NCBI RefSeq assembly: GCF_014202075.1
Contig: NZ_JACHFZ010000002.1
Span: 372,001 to 436,000 of the forward strand
DNA length: 64,000 bases
Source of the DNA: Brevundimonas basaltis
GTDB taxonomy: Bacteria; Pseudomonadota; Alphaproteobacteria; Caulobacterales; Caulobacteraceae
Direction: 5' to 3'
Under the pieces are notes generated by a model. The model worked only from the letters and a program-made list of their open reading frames with translations, was not told the DNA's origin and did not search any database. The translations under genes were made by a program, and so were the position numbers. Position 1 is the first letter of the stretch. Each line of letters opens with the position of its first letter. Shown here piece after piece: positions 51,107 through 59,491 of this stretch.

Positions 51107-51952
51107 ATGCTCGCGCTTGCCCTTGGCCTGTTTCTGACCGCCGCGCCGCAGGAAATTCCCGCCGTCTGCGAGCCGGCGCCCGGGGTGGCGCCGGACTGGG
51201 CCGCCTGCGTCGAGGCCCTGCCGGAGGGGTCGCCGCAGCAGCGGCTGGCCCGGCTGAATCAGGCCACCGAGGCCTATCTCAACCGGGATTACGGGACAGC
51301 TGAACGAGTCTACGATCAGCTTGGCGACCTCGCACCGCTGGCGTCGGAGATACAATACGCGTTCCGGGCCGACACCTATCAGCAGGTAGGCCGCGACAAG
51401 GAGGCGGCCGCCGCTGCGCGAGCCGCATGGCTGATCATGGCCGCTTCGCACAGGTCGCCTCCCCGCGAAGCGCGGCCGGCAGCCGATGCCGCCTACGACG
51501 ACGAGCGGCGATACCTGCTGAGCCTGATCCTGCCGATCCTCAAGAAGGGCCGCGACCCCGTGTTCGACGAGGCATTCGCCGACTTCCGCGCCCTGCCGGT
51601 CAAGGATGTCGAGGGTCACGCCGCCCTGGCGCTGGTGCTGGAGCAGCTGGGCGATCTCGGCGGCGCGCTGGAGGCCAGCCGGGTGGCGGTGAAGGCGGAA
51701 CCTGCCAACGCCGGCTATCTGAACAATCACTGCTACATTCTGGTGCGGGCCGGACGGCCCGCCGAGGGCCTGCCCTATTGCGAAAAGGCGGTGCAGGGGG
51801 CGCCGGACATCGCGCCGATCCGGCACAGTCTCGCCGCCGCCCTCGCCGGCGCCGGACGCTGCGCCGAGGCGGAAATCGCCCTGGCCGAGGCCCGCCGGCT
51901 GGACCCGGCGACCGTGCTGTACCGCCAGGCGATCGCCTGCACGGCAGGATAG
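51107..51952 (+). CDS. Exported TPR-repeat-like protein
   Basis: 281 residues with a short signal peptide (MLALALGLFLTAAPQ) and repeated helical pairs: NQATEAYLNRDYGTAERVYDQLGD, RADTYQQVGRDKEAAAAARAAW, LALVLEQLGDLGGALEASRVAVKAEP, NHCYILVRAGRPAEGLPYCEKAVQGAP and LAGAGRCAEAEIALAEARRLDPA. These fit four to five TPR units. Several Cys (CEPAP, WAACV, NHCY, YCEK, RCAE, ACTAG) could form disulfides. It probably binds partner proteins in the periplasm. It begins 4 nt after the serine hydrolase gene. Confidence 0.7.
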   Translation: MLALALGLFLTAAPQEIPAVCEPAPGVAPDWAACVEALPEGSPQQRLARLNQATEAYLNRDYGTAERVYDQLGDLAPLASEIQYAFRADTYQQVGRDKEAAAAARAAWLIMAASHRSPPREARPAADAAYDDERRYLLSLILPILKKGRDPVFDEAFADFRALPVKDVEGHAALALVLEQLGDLGGALEASRVAVKAEPANAGYLNNHCYILVRAGRPAEGLPYCEKAVQGAPDIAPIRHSLAAALAGAGRCAEAEIALAEARRLDPATVLYRQAIACTAG

Positions 51953-51962
51953 GCTTGCCGCT

Positions 51963-52364
51963 CTACTGGCCGGACCGGCGGCCGGCCTCGAGGATCGGCA
52001 TGCCGGCCTCGGTGGGGATGTAGATGACCTCGCGGCCCTGTTTGCCGGCGGTCTCCTCCAGCATGTTGATATAGGCCCAGCGCAGATAATTTTCCGCTCC
52101 GCCAAGGCTCTCGGCCATGATGCGGTTGGCTTCGTTGGTGCCGCGGGCGCGGGCGATTTCGGCCTGGGCGGTGAGCTGGGCGGAGTCGAGCGCCGCCTGG
52201 GCTTCGAGCACGCGGATGCGGCGGTCCTGCACGGCCTGTTCGTAGGCGGCCTTGCCGGCCATGGTCTTGGAATAGACGTTGTAGGTCGGCAGGCCGATCA
52301 GCATGAGCGCGGCGACGACGACGACGGCGATCACGACGCCGATGGTGAAACTGGCTCCGCGCAT
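51963..52364 (-). CDS. Small membrane-anchored protein resembling the prohibitin/HflC type
   Basis: 133 residues. N-terminal transmembrane segment (GVVIAVVVVAALMLIGLPTYNVY, ~8-30), a coiled helix rich in Ala/Arg/Glu (AAYEQAVQDRRIRVLEAQAALDSAQLTAQAEIARARGTNEANRIMAES) and the end YLRWAYINMLEETAGKQGREVIYIPTEAGMPILEAGR. The last part resembles the C-terminal piece of SPFH/prohibitin-family proteins, but the SPFH domain itself is missing. It is convergent with the TPR gene (10 nt). Confidence 0.55.
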   Translation of the reverse strand: MRGASFTIGVVIAVVVVAALMLIGLPTYNVYSKTMAGKAAYEQAVQDRRIRVLEAQAALDSAQLTAQAEIARARGTNEANRIMAESLGGAENYLRWAYINMLEETAGKQGREVIYIPTEAGMPILEAGRRSGQ

Positions 52365-52434
52365 GGCGACCCCCTGAAGACGCGGGAGTGGTCCCGCCGG
52401 CCCAGACTCGCGGCCCGGGACGCGGGGGTCAAGC

Positions 52435-53127
52435 TCACCGGACCAGTTCGAGAATCTCGAGCTTGGAGTCGACCTTCGGCCAGGGAACCACCAGCCGCCA
52501 GCGCTCGGCCCCGATGCGTTCGAAGACCCCGACCTGGTCCCGAACCGGCTGGTCGCCGTAGGCCGGGTAGCCGGTCTCATCCATGCCCCAGGCCTGGGCC
52601 CCGACGAAGACGAGACGGCGGTCGGTATCGGGGTAGAGCAGGCCGCGGGTGCGCTGCGAGCCGGTGGTCTTGGTCAGGATCAGGTCGCCGCCCGGGGTCA
52701 GCTCGATGGTGCAGCGGAAGAAGGGGTATTCGAGATAGCCGAGGCCGCCCGGCGAATTCGAGCCCAGCTTGATCGTGCGGCAGCGGTAGGTCCCGGGCGG
52801 GGGCTGGAGTCGGCCGGCCTGGGCCGCGTTCGGATCCACCAGCGGTCCGAGCGCCTCGACCTGGTCGGCGAAGCCCTTCTCCTCGGCTTCGGCCCGGGCC
52901 ATCCGCCAGGCCTGGTCGAGACGGCCGAGCCGCGAGGCGTCGGCGCTGGAGGCGACCTCGTGCCAGTCGGCGGTCCCGCCCTGCTCGCCTTCGGGGGACG
53001 GCGGAGACGCCGGGCCGGTCACGGGCGTTTCGATCCTATCGGACGCTGCGGGCGCTTGCGGCGGCGCGGCGTCGCCGCAGGCGGCGAGCAGGGCGGCGAG
53101 CGAGGCGACGGCGGCGAGCGTCCGCAT
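52435..53127 (-). CDS. DUF4893-type lipoprotein, paralogue 1
   Basis: 230 residues. Lipobox N-terminus (MRTLAAVASLAALLAACGD), Pro-rich linker, then a domain with QPPPGTYRCRTIKLGSNSPGGLGYLEYPFFRCTIE and TTGSQRTRGLLYPDTDRRLVFVGAQAWG. The TYRCRTIKLG and KTTGSQR patterns suit the DUF4893 family. Two Cys (YRCR, FRCT) probably pair. It is followed on the same strand by the SPFH-like gene after ~70 nt and preceded by its paralogue. Role unknown. Confidence 0.75.
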   Translation of the reverse strand: MRTLAAVASLAALLAACGDAAPPQAPAASDRIETPVTGPASPPSPEGEQGGTADWHEVASSADASRLGRLDQAWRMARAEAEEKGFADQVEALGPLVDPNAAQAGRLQPPPGTYRCRTIKLGSNSPGGLGYLEYPFFRCTIELTPGGDLILTKTTGSQRTRGLLYPDTDRRLVFVGAQAWGMDETGYPAYGDQPVRDQVGVFERIGAERWRLVVPWPKVDSKLEILELVR

Positions 53128-53198
53128 CCGGGAATCTCCAGTCGAATGGACTGTCCGAACGGATGGGAAGCGGGACGGTTCAGGCCCCCTGGAAAAGA

Positions 53199-53852
53199 TC
53201 AGGCCGGCACCAGTTCGATCAGGTCGAGGTTCGATTCATACTGCGGCCACGGAATGACCAGGCGCCAGCGGGCCTCGCCGATCCGCTCCAGCGCCGCGAT
53301 CAGGTCGCGCTCGGGCCGCTGGCCGTAGGAATTGGCGGGCGGTTCGTCGGCGAGGGCCATGGAGCCGAGCAGGACCATGCGGCGCTCGTCCTCGGGAAAG
53401 AGCAGGCCGGCCGGACGCTGGCTGCCCGTCGTCTTGACGAATTTCAGGCCGCCCGGCGTCTGTTCGATCCGGCAGCCGAACCAGCCGTAGACGACGTAGC
53501 CGAGGCCGTCCTCGCCGCCTTGCGAACCGAGCTTGACGGTGCGGCACCGGTAGTCCCCGGGGGGCGGCGCGACCCCGGGGCGGGCGGCGTCGGGATCGAT
53601 CAGCTCGCCGGTCGAGGCCAGGTCGCCCGAGCCGCGCTGGCGCCGGGCCTGCTGCAGGGCCAGGTCCCAGGCGGCGTCGAGTCGGCTGTATCGGTTCCGG
53701 TCCGAAGCGGTGACGATGCCGCGCCAGTCGCGCAGCACAGGGCGGGAGCCCGGCCCGTCCGGGATCGGCGGCGGGGGCGGAACGGCCGCGCAGGCGGCGA
53801 TGGAAAGAGCGGCCATGGCGATCAGGACCGACGGCCGGGTCAGGCGGGTCAT
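53199..53852 (-). CDS. DUF4893-type lipoprotein, paralogue 2
   Basis: 217 residues. Lipoprotein N-terminus (LSIAACAAVPPPPPIPD). Closely related to the gene at 52435-53127: APPPGDYRCRTVKLGS, VKTTGSQRPAGLLFPEDERRMVLLG, EDGLGYVVYGWFGCRIE and the ending WRLVIPWPQYESNLDLIEL, against WRLVVPWPKVDSKLEILEL. The two form a tandem duplication on the same strand, separated by ~70 nt, and have diverged at the N-termini. Confidence 0.75.
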   Translation of the reverse strand: MTRLTRPSVLIAMAALSIAACAAVPPPPPIPDGPGSRPVLRDWRGIVTASDRNRYSRLDAAWDLALQQARRQRGSGDLASTGELIDPDAARPGVAPPPGDYRCRTVKLGSQGGEDGLGYVVYGWFGCRIEQTPGGLKFVKTTGSQRPAGLLFPEDERRMVLLGSMALADEPPANSYGQRPERDLIAALERIGEARWRLVIPWPQYESNLDLIELVPA

Positions 53853-53988
53853 ACGGTGCTCCCGTGGCTCGCGGACCCGCCGTCCCGCGGAAGGCGGGGC
53901 GCGCGTCCATCAACGACAGTAGCCTGGCTTGGACCGGCGCCGACGCCGCGCGTCAAGCAGCCTCGCCCGTTGAGCGTGGGATCGAGGG

Positions 53989-54915
53989 TCAGCCTTCCGC
54001 GGCCGGCGTCTCGACCTTGCGGCGCGGGGCGCGGCGCTTCGGCGCGGGGGTCTCGGCGTCGCTGTCTCCAGACGCAGCCTCGGCGGCGGGCGCGGCCGAG
54101 CGGGTCAGGAAGCCGGGCAGGGCGGTCGGGGCGTCGTCGCCGGCGGCGGGGACCTTCTCCGCTCGCGGGCGGCGCTCCCGGCGGGGCTTTTCAGCGCGTT
54201 CCGGCGCAGCGTCGGCGACGACTTCGGTCGCGGGCGCAGCCTGTTCGGCGGCGGCGGGAGCGTCGCCGCCCTCGCCGGCCTCGGCGCGTTCGTTCTGGAA
54301 GCGCTGGTTGCGCTCCTGCTGGCGGCGTTCCCAGCGTTCGCGGCGCGTCTCGCGGCGGCCGCCGTCGTTGTCGCCGTCGGCGCGGGGTTCGCGCGGCTGG
54401 TCGTCGCGGTCGCGCCATTCGCGACGGGGCTGGTCGCCGCCCTGACGATCGTTTTGGCGGTCGTTCTGGCGGTCGTTCTGGCGATCCTCGTTGTCGCGCT
54501 GGCGCTGTTCCTGCTGGGCGAGACGGTCGGCCTCGGCCTTCTCGGCGGCCATGATGGCGGCGGCCTGGGCCCCGGTCTCGTCCTCGAAATCGATGTCGAA
54601 GCCCTGGCCGGCCAGTTCGCGCTGGGCGATCTCGGACACCGGGCGCGAGGGCTGCAGGGCGCGCAGGACGCGGAAATAGTGTTCGGCGTGCTGGGTGTAG
54701 TTCTCGGCCAGGACGCGGTCGCCGGCGGCCGAGGCGTCCCGCGCCAGCTGCATATAGCGCTCATAGACCGTCTGGGCGTTGCCGCGGACCTTGATGTTCT
54801 CCGGGCCCTGGGAGTCCCAGGAACGGTTCGGATTGGTCGCATTGGCGTTGCCGCCGCCGCCGCCGGGCTTCCTGTTGCGTCCGCGCTGACGCTTCATGCC
54901 CTTGAAATCTCTCAT
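53989..54915 (-). CDS. DUF4167 domain protein, highly charged and disordered
   Basis: 308 residues. N-terminal ~95 residues hold the DUF4167 core (RSWDSQGPENIKVRGNAQTVYERYMQLARDASAAGDRVLAENYTQHAEHYFRVL), common in alphaproteobacteria near prmC. The rest is low-complexity, Arg/Asp/Gln-rich, with NDRQ tandem repeats and RRETRRERWERRQQERNQRF, likely disordered or RNA-binding. The start may be the first ATG (54915) or the second at 54897. prmC lies upstream on the same strand. Confidence 0.82.
   Translation of the reverse strand: MRDFKGMKRQRGRNRKPGGGGGNANATNPNRSWDSQGPENIKVRGNAQTVYERYMQLARDASAAGDRVLAENYTQHAEHYFRVLRALQPSRPVSEIAQRELAGQGFDIDFEDETGAQAAAIMAAEKAEADRLAQQEQRQRDNEDRQNDRQNDRQNDRQGGDQPRREWRDRDDQPREPRADGDNDGGRRETRRERWERRQQERNQRFQNERAEAGEGGDAPAAAEQAAPATEVVADAAPERAEKPRRERRPRAEKVPAAGDDAPTALPGFLTRSAAPAAEAASGDSDAETPAPKRRAPRRKVETPAAEG
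54447..54494 (-). repeat. In-frame 12-nt tandem repeat within the DUF4167 gene
   Basis: About four 12-nt units (form GTCGTTCTGGCG on the plus strand) that encode NDRQ repeats. Change in copy number would keep the frame. Confidence 0.75.
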
Positions 54916-55236
54916 CGGACGCTACCGTGCTTTGCATGAGGGACGGTCCGGGGCGAAGGCCTCCGGCGCTGTCCGTCTGGTCGTTCCGCTTCGTTCCGGG
55001 GCCAATCCCCGCTGACGATGTGATCGGAAATCCGTTGCCGCCCCCTGGTCCGCCGGGCCGAGTGACCTGACCGTCAGATGCCCTGGGCGCGCGGGATGGG
55101 CCTGAAGCGGTCCATCGGCGTGCGTTTGGGTGGGAGACATCGAAGACTTAGCGTGTGCGTGTGCGGTTTCCAAGCGGTTTTGTTGGGGCCGCAATCCACC
55201 CCCTTCGGGCGGTCCCTTCCCCGGAGGGGCGGAGCG

Positions 55237-56124
55237 CTACATCTTCGGTACGGGGTTGGTCCTGGGGTTCGGGCCGTTGGTGACGACGCGGTCCCGTTCC
55301 GACAAGTCCTTGACCACGATGACGTCGGTGAAGCCCGCCGCCTCGAACAGCGCCTTGACCTGCGGGCCCTGGTCCCAGCCGATCTCGACGGCGAACAGGC
55401 CGCCGGGCCTGAGGATGCGCATGATCTCCGGGGCCAGGTCGCGATAGGCCTGCAGGCCGTCGGGGCCGCCGTCGAGGGCCAGATGCGGGTCGTGGTCGCG
55501 CACCTCCGGGTCGAGGCCGGGGATGTCGCCCGACGGAATATAGGGCGGGTTGGAGACGACGACGTCGAAGCTGTGATCGCCGAAGCCGGCGGCCCATTCG
55601 GTGCGCAGGAAGGTCGCCCGGTTGTCGAGCTCCAGGTTGGTGGCGTTCTCCCGGGCCACGGCGAGGGCCTCGAACGAGATGTCGGTGCCGACGCCGCGGG
55701 CGCCGACACGCTCGGCCAGGACCGCCAGCAGGATGGCGCCGGAGCCGGTGCCGAGGTCGATCATCTCGAACGCCTTGTTCGGAGGATACGCCAGCAGGAC
55801 GACGTCGAGGAGGGCCTCGGTGTCCGGGCGCGGGCTGAGTACGTCGGGGGTGACGTTCAGCATGATCTTCCAGAAGCCCTTCTTGCCGAGGATGCGCGAC
55901 ACCGGCTCGCGGCGCAGTCGGCGTTCGAGAAGGGCGTCCAGCCCGGTCTGCTGGGCCGGCGTCACGGCGCGGTAGGGATCGGTCAGGATGTCGGTGCGCG
56001 AACAGCCGGCGGCGACCTCGAGCAGCAGGCGGGCGTCGATCGAGGGGCTGTCGATGCGGCCGGCCTTGAGCCGGGCCGTGGCGGCCTTCCAGGCGGTGAG
56101 CAGGGTGGGAGCGGCGTCGGTCAT
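55237..56124 (-). CDS. prmC: Peptide chain release factor N5-glutamine methyltransferase PrmC
   Basis: 295 residues. The methyltransferase that modifies the GGQ Gln of RF1/RF2. It has the N-terminal helical domain, SAM loop LGTGSGAILLAVLAERV and the NPPY motif in VVSNPPYIPSGDIPGLDPEV, with the RRLRREPVSRILGKKGFW region typical. ATG 56124 gives MTDAAPTLLTAWKAATARL. prfA, the usual upstream gene, is absent from this window; YihY stands divergent upstream. A 320-nt stretch after it (54916-55236) holds no recognised gene. Confidence 0.93.
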   Translation of the reverse strand: MTDAAPTLLTAWKAATARLKAGRIDSPSIDARLLLEVAAGCSRTDILTDPYRAVTPAQQTGLDALLERRLRREPVSRILGKKGFWKIMLNVTPDVLSPRPDTEALLDVVLLAYPPNKAFEMIDLGTGSGAILLAVLAERVGARGVGTDISFEALAVARENATNLELDNRATFLRTEWAAGFGDHSFDVVVSNPPYIPSGDIPGLDPEVRDHDPHLALDGGPDGLQAYRDLAPEIMRILRPGGLFAVEIGWDQGPQVKALFEAAGFTDVIVVKDLSERDRVVTNGPNPRTNPVPKM

Positions 56125-56206
56125 GCTCTGGCCTTGGCGCGGGTTTGCGCGGATATCAAGCACGACGGCGCCGGAACGCCGTCCGAGCGGAGCCGTTACG
56201 GCGAGA

Positions 56207-57427
56207 ATGCAGAAGCGGTCTGGAGCAAGGGGCGGCCTCGGGCTGTGGGGTCTGGTCGGGTCGGTGGTCGGCGGGCTGGCCGCCGGAGCCGGGGCGGCGC
56301 ACCTGCTTTACCGGCACGGGCACAAATACGGGGTCGAGCTCAGGCCGCCGCGCCCGGCGCCTGCGCCCCCGCGGGTCCCGACGCCCGAGGATTTCGAGGC
56401 GAAGGAGCCGGGGCGCGGGCGGCTGGCGCAGCGCCCCGAGCAGATACCGCACAAGGGCTGGGTCGACATCTTCTGGCGCGTCGGCGCGTCCTATTTCGGC
56501 GACCGGGTCGGCTTCGTGGCCGGAGGCGTGACCTTCTTCGTCGTGCTGTCGCTGTTCCCGACCCTGGCCGCCTTCGTGACCCTGTACGGACTGTTCGCCG
56601 ATCCGGCGGACGCCTGGGGACGGTTGCAGTTCCTCTATTCGGTGCTGCCGTCAGGGGTGGCGGAGTTTCTCGGCGGGGAGATGCAGCGGCTGGCCGAGAA
56701 CGCCAAGACCACCCTGACCTTCACCCTCGTCTGGACCTTGGCCCTGTCGCTGTGGACGGCGAACGGAGCGATCAAGGTGCTCTTCTACGGGCTCAACATC
56801 GCCTATCACGAGGTCGAGCGGCGCAATATCGTCAAATACAACCTGATCTGCATGGCCTTCACGGTCACCGGCCTGGTCAGCATTCTGGTGACGGCGCTGC
56901 TGATCGTCGGGGCGCCCCTGGCGCTGGGGGTGTTCGGCCTGGCCGCCGAGTGGTCGCATCTGGCGCCGTTGCGCTGGCCGATCCTCGGCGCCGTCTATGT
57001 CGCCGCCCTGACCGTGATCTACGCTTTTGGGCCGTGCCGGGCGCGGGCGCGCTGGCGCTGGTTGACGCCAGGCGCGATTTTCGCGGCCCTGCTGAGTCTG
57101 ACCCTGTCGCTGGTGTTCAGCTGGTATCTGCAGACCTTCGTGCGGACGGCGTCCTACGGGCCGCTGGCGGCCATGATGGGTTTCCTGCTGTGGACCTGGC
57201 TGAGCGTGCAGATCATCCTGATGGGGGCCGAGCTGAACGCCGAGGTCGAGCACCAGACCGCGATCGACACGACGACCGGCGCCCCGGCCGATCTGGGCGA
57301 GCGGGGCGCCGTGGTGGCCGACACGGTCGGACCCAAGCGAGGCAGCCCGGCCGCCCTGGCCTTCACGCTGAAACACGCCGAGGCCCTGTCCGACCGGCTG
57401 CTGCGAAGGCGCATCCGGCGCAGCTAG
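56207..57427 (+). CDS. YihY/BrkB family inner-membrane protein
   Basis: 406 residues with about six transmembrane segments after a ~100-residue cytoplasmic N-terminus rich in Pro/Arg. Family features: WRVGASYFGDRVGFVAGGVTFFVVLSLFPTLAAFVTLYGLF, LALSLWTANGAIKVLFYGLNIAY and YGPLAAMMGFLLWTWLSVQIILMGAELNAEVEHQ. Role is unclear; the family was once thought to be RNase BN, and is now treated as a membrane transport or virulence-associated family. Divergent from prmC. Confidence 0.88.
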   Translation: MQKRSGARGGLGLWGLVGSVVGGLAAGAGAAHLLYRHGHKYGVELRPPRPAPAPPRVPTPEDFEAKEPGRGRLAQRPEQIPHKGWVDIFWRVGASYFGDRVGFVAGGVTFFVVLSLFPTLAAFVTLYGLFADPADAWGRLQFLYSVLPSGVAEFLGGEMQRLAENAKTTLTFTLVWTLALSLWTANGAIKVLFYGLNIAYHEVERRNIVKYNLICMAFTVTGLVSILVTALLIVGAPLALGVFGLAAEWSHLAPLRWPILGAVYVAALTVIYAFGPCRARARWRWLTPGAIFAALLSLTLSLVFSWYLQTFVRTASYGPLAAMMGFLLWTWLSVQIILMGAELNAEVEHQTAIDTTTGAPADLGERGAVVADTVGPKRGSPAALAFTLKHAEALSDRLLRRRIRRS

Positions 57428-57581
57428 GCGTCCGTTCGCGCTTCGCCAACGAACAGCCCCCCGCCGTTCACGAAGGCGAGGCGTCGCCCGCCGCATCGGG
57501 CGTGGCGGCCGTCGCGGGACCCGCTCACGGTCGAGGTCCCGGAGGTCCGGTGGTCGGGCCTCACCCGCTTGAGAGACGTTG

Positions 57582-58016
57582 ATGATGCGCCTGTCACTGA
57601 TCGCCCTCGCCGCCGCCGGACTGATGCTGCCGGCCGGCGCCGCCCTGGCCCAGACCGCTCCGGCAAGCACCGTGACCCTGACCTTCGAGACCGGCGCGGA
57701 CCGCGGCGCGGTGATGGTCGCCCTGTTTGATTCCGAGGCGGGCTACGCCGGAGACCGGCCGGTCGGCCGCCAGAGGCTGGATGTGGCGGCGGGACAGCGG
57801 ACCGCCGTCTTCGAGGGCCTGCCCGCGGGCGACTACGCGGCCAAGGCCTTCCACGACGTCAACGGCGACGGCGAGATGAATTTCAATCCGTTCGGCATTC
57901 CGGTCGAGCCCTACGCCTTCTCGAACAACGCCGTCGGCAACATGGGTCCGGCCAGCTGGGACCGGGCCCGCTTCACCGTCTCGGGTCCGACCGCCCAGAC
58001 CATACATCTGCGTTGA
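57582..58016 (+). CDS. DUF2141 family secreted protein
   Basis: 144 residues. Signal peptide (MMRLSLIALAAAGLMLPAGAALAQ). The mature domain has the DUF2141 pattern VMVALFDSEAGYAGDRP, GLPAGDYAAKAFHDVNGDGEMNFNPFGIPVEPYAFSNNA. DUF2141 genes often stand beside carotenoid-type or dioxygenase-type genes in Caulobacterales and Sphingomonads, and here a carotenoid oxygenase follows 12 nt away. Two adjacent ATGs exist (57582 and 57585). The preceding 150 nt has no gene. Confidence 0.88.
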   Translation: MMRLSLIALAAAGLMLPAGAALAQTAPASTVTLTFETGADRGAVMVALFDSEAGYAGDRPVGRQRLDVAAGQRTAVFEGLPAGDYAAKAFHDVNGDGEMNFNPFGIPVEPYAFSNNAVGNMGPASWDRARFTVSGPTAQTIHLR

Positions 58017-58027
58017 GGGAGGACGAG

Positions 58028-59491
58028 ATGATCGCTTCCCGCCGCCACTTCCTGACCGGGGCCGCGGCCCTGTCGGCCGCCGTCGTCACCCCCGAGGCCG
58101 TCCGCGCCATGACGGCGATCCGGATCGCCACGGACTGGGGGCTGGCGACCGCCGACGTCGAGGCCGATGTGGCGCCGACGGCCATGCGCCTGATCCACGG
58201 CCGGGCGCCGGCGGCGCTGGAGGGGGCGCTCTACCGCAACGGCCCGGCCAAGTTCCGGCGGCCGGGGCGGTCGGCGACGCACTGGTTCGACGGCGACGGC
58301 CTGGTGCGGCGGTTCCGCATCTCCGACGGCCGGGCGGAGTTGGCGGCCCGCTTCGTCGACACGCCGAAACGACGGCAGGAGTCCCGGCTGGACGCCATGG
58401 TCATGCCGGGCTTCGGCACCCTCGGGGATCCCCGCGCCGGGATAGGCGGTCCGGACGACGTCAACGCCGCCAACACCTCGGTGCTGATGGCGGGCGACGA
58501 TCTGTGGGCGCTGTGGGAGGGCGGATCGGCCGTGGCCATGGACCCGGAGACGCTCGAGACCCGCGGTATGGTCACCCATCGCCCGGACCTGAAGTCCGTG
58601 CCCTTCCTCGCACACCCGCGGCGCGAACCGGACGGGCGAATCTGGAACCTCGGTATGGGTCGGGGGCAGGCCATGGTCTGGCGGCTGTCGGCGGCGGGCG
58701 AGCTCGAAGCGGCGACCATGGTCGACCTGCCGCGCGCCAGCTATGTCCACGACTTCACGGCCACGGCCCGCCATCTGGTCATCGTGCTGCAGCCGTGGGT
58801 GCAGACGCGGATGACCCTGCCCTTCTCGGAGGGCTTCGAATGGCGCCCCGACGAGGGCACGCAGGTGCTGGTCGTCGACAAGGACGACCTGTCGAAGCGG
58901 CGGGTGTTCGACCTGCCGGCCTTCGGTTTCTTCCACCTCGGCGACGCCTGGTCGGACGGCGACGACATCCGCTTCGACGTCTGCGCCCATCCGGACATGG
59001 ACTTCGCCGCGCGCGGCGCGGTCGAGGTCCTGAACGGCGTGCCGCTGAGCGGCGAACCGGCCCGGCTGGCCCTGGCGCACCTGCGGGCGGACGGATCGGC
59101 GGACCTGCAGCGCACCGGAATGGTGGCGGAGTTTCCGCGCGGTGATCCGCGCCGCGCCGGCCTGCCGCGCCGCTTCACCCTGCACACGGCGGAGGAGACT
59201 CCCGGGCGGCCGTTCGCCAGCGGGCTCGGGATGACCGACTGGCGCGAGGGGCGGACGCGGACGTTCGACTTCGGGAGCGACCAGGTGATGGACGAGATGG
59301 TCTTTGTGCCCCGGCCCGGCGGCACGACCGAGGACGACGGCTGGTTGGTCGGGCCGACGCTCAACCTCGCCGCCCGGGCGAGCGAGCTGCATGTGCTCGA
59401 CGCCGCCCGGATCGAGGACGGGCCGGTGGTCAGCTGGCGCGCCGACACGGCCCTGCCGGTCAGCTTCCACGGCGTCTGGGCGGCGGGGTAG
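58028..59491 (+). CDS. Carotenoid oxygenase family protein, exported
   Basis: 487 residues. Tat-type N-terminus (MIASRRHFLTGAAALSAAVVTPEAVRA). A seven-bladed propeller oxygenase with the four iron-ligand His regions visible: FLAHPRREPDG, YVHDFTATARHL, FFHLGDAWSDG and SFHGVW at the C-terminus. Family members cleave carotenoids, stilbenes or lignin-type olefins. Substrate unknown. The ATG at 58028 has AGGACGAG upstream. Probably one operon with DUF2141. Confidence 0.88.
   Translation: MIASRRHFLTGAAALSAAVVTPEAVRAMTAIRIATDWGLATADVEADVAPTAMRLIHGRAPAALEGALYRNGPAKFRRPGRSATHWFDGDGLVRRFRISDGRAELAARFVDTPKRRQESRLDAMVMPGFGTLGDPRAGIGGPDDVNAANTSVLMAGDDLWALWEGGSAVAMDPETLETRGMVTHRPDLKSVPFLAHPRREPDGRIWNLGMGRGQAMVWRLSAAGELEAATMVDLPRASYVHDFTATARHLVIVLQPWVQTRMTLPFSEGFEWRPDEGTQVLVVDKDDLSKRRVFDLPAFGFFHLGDAWSDGDDIRFDVCAHPDMDFAARGAVEVLNGVPLSGEPARLALAHLRADGSADLQRTGMVAEFPRGDPRRAGLPRRFTLHTAEETPGRPFASGLGMTDWREGRTRTFDFGSDQVMDEMVFVPRPGGTTEDDGWLVGPTLNLAARASELHVLDAARIEDGPVVSWRADTALPVSFHGVWAAG

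Noticed and set aside
54922..55194. A 90-residue minus-strand frame between DUF4167 and prmC
   Set aside because: No motif, no ribosome site, composition like non-coding high-GC DNA; the 54916-55236 gap is best left without a gene.
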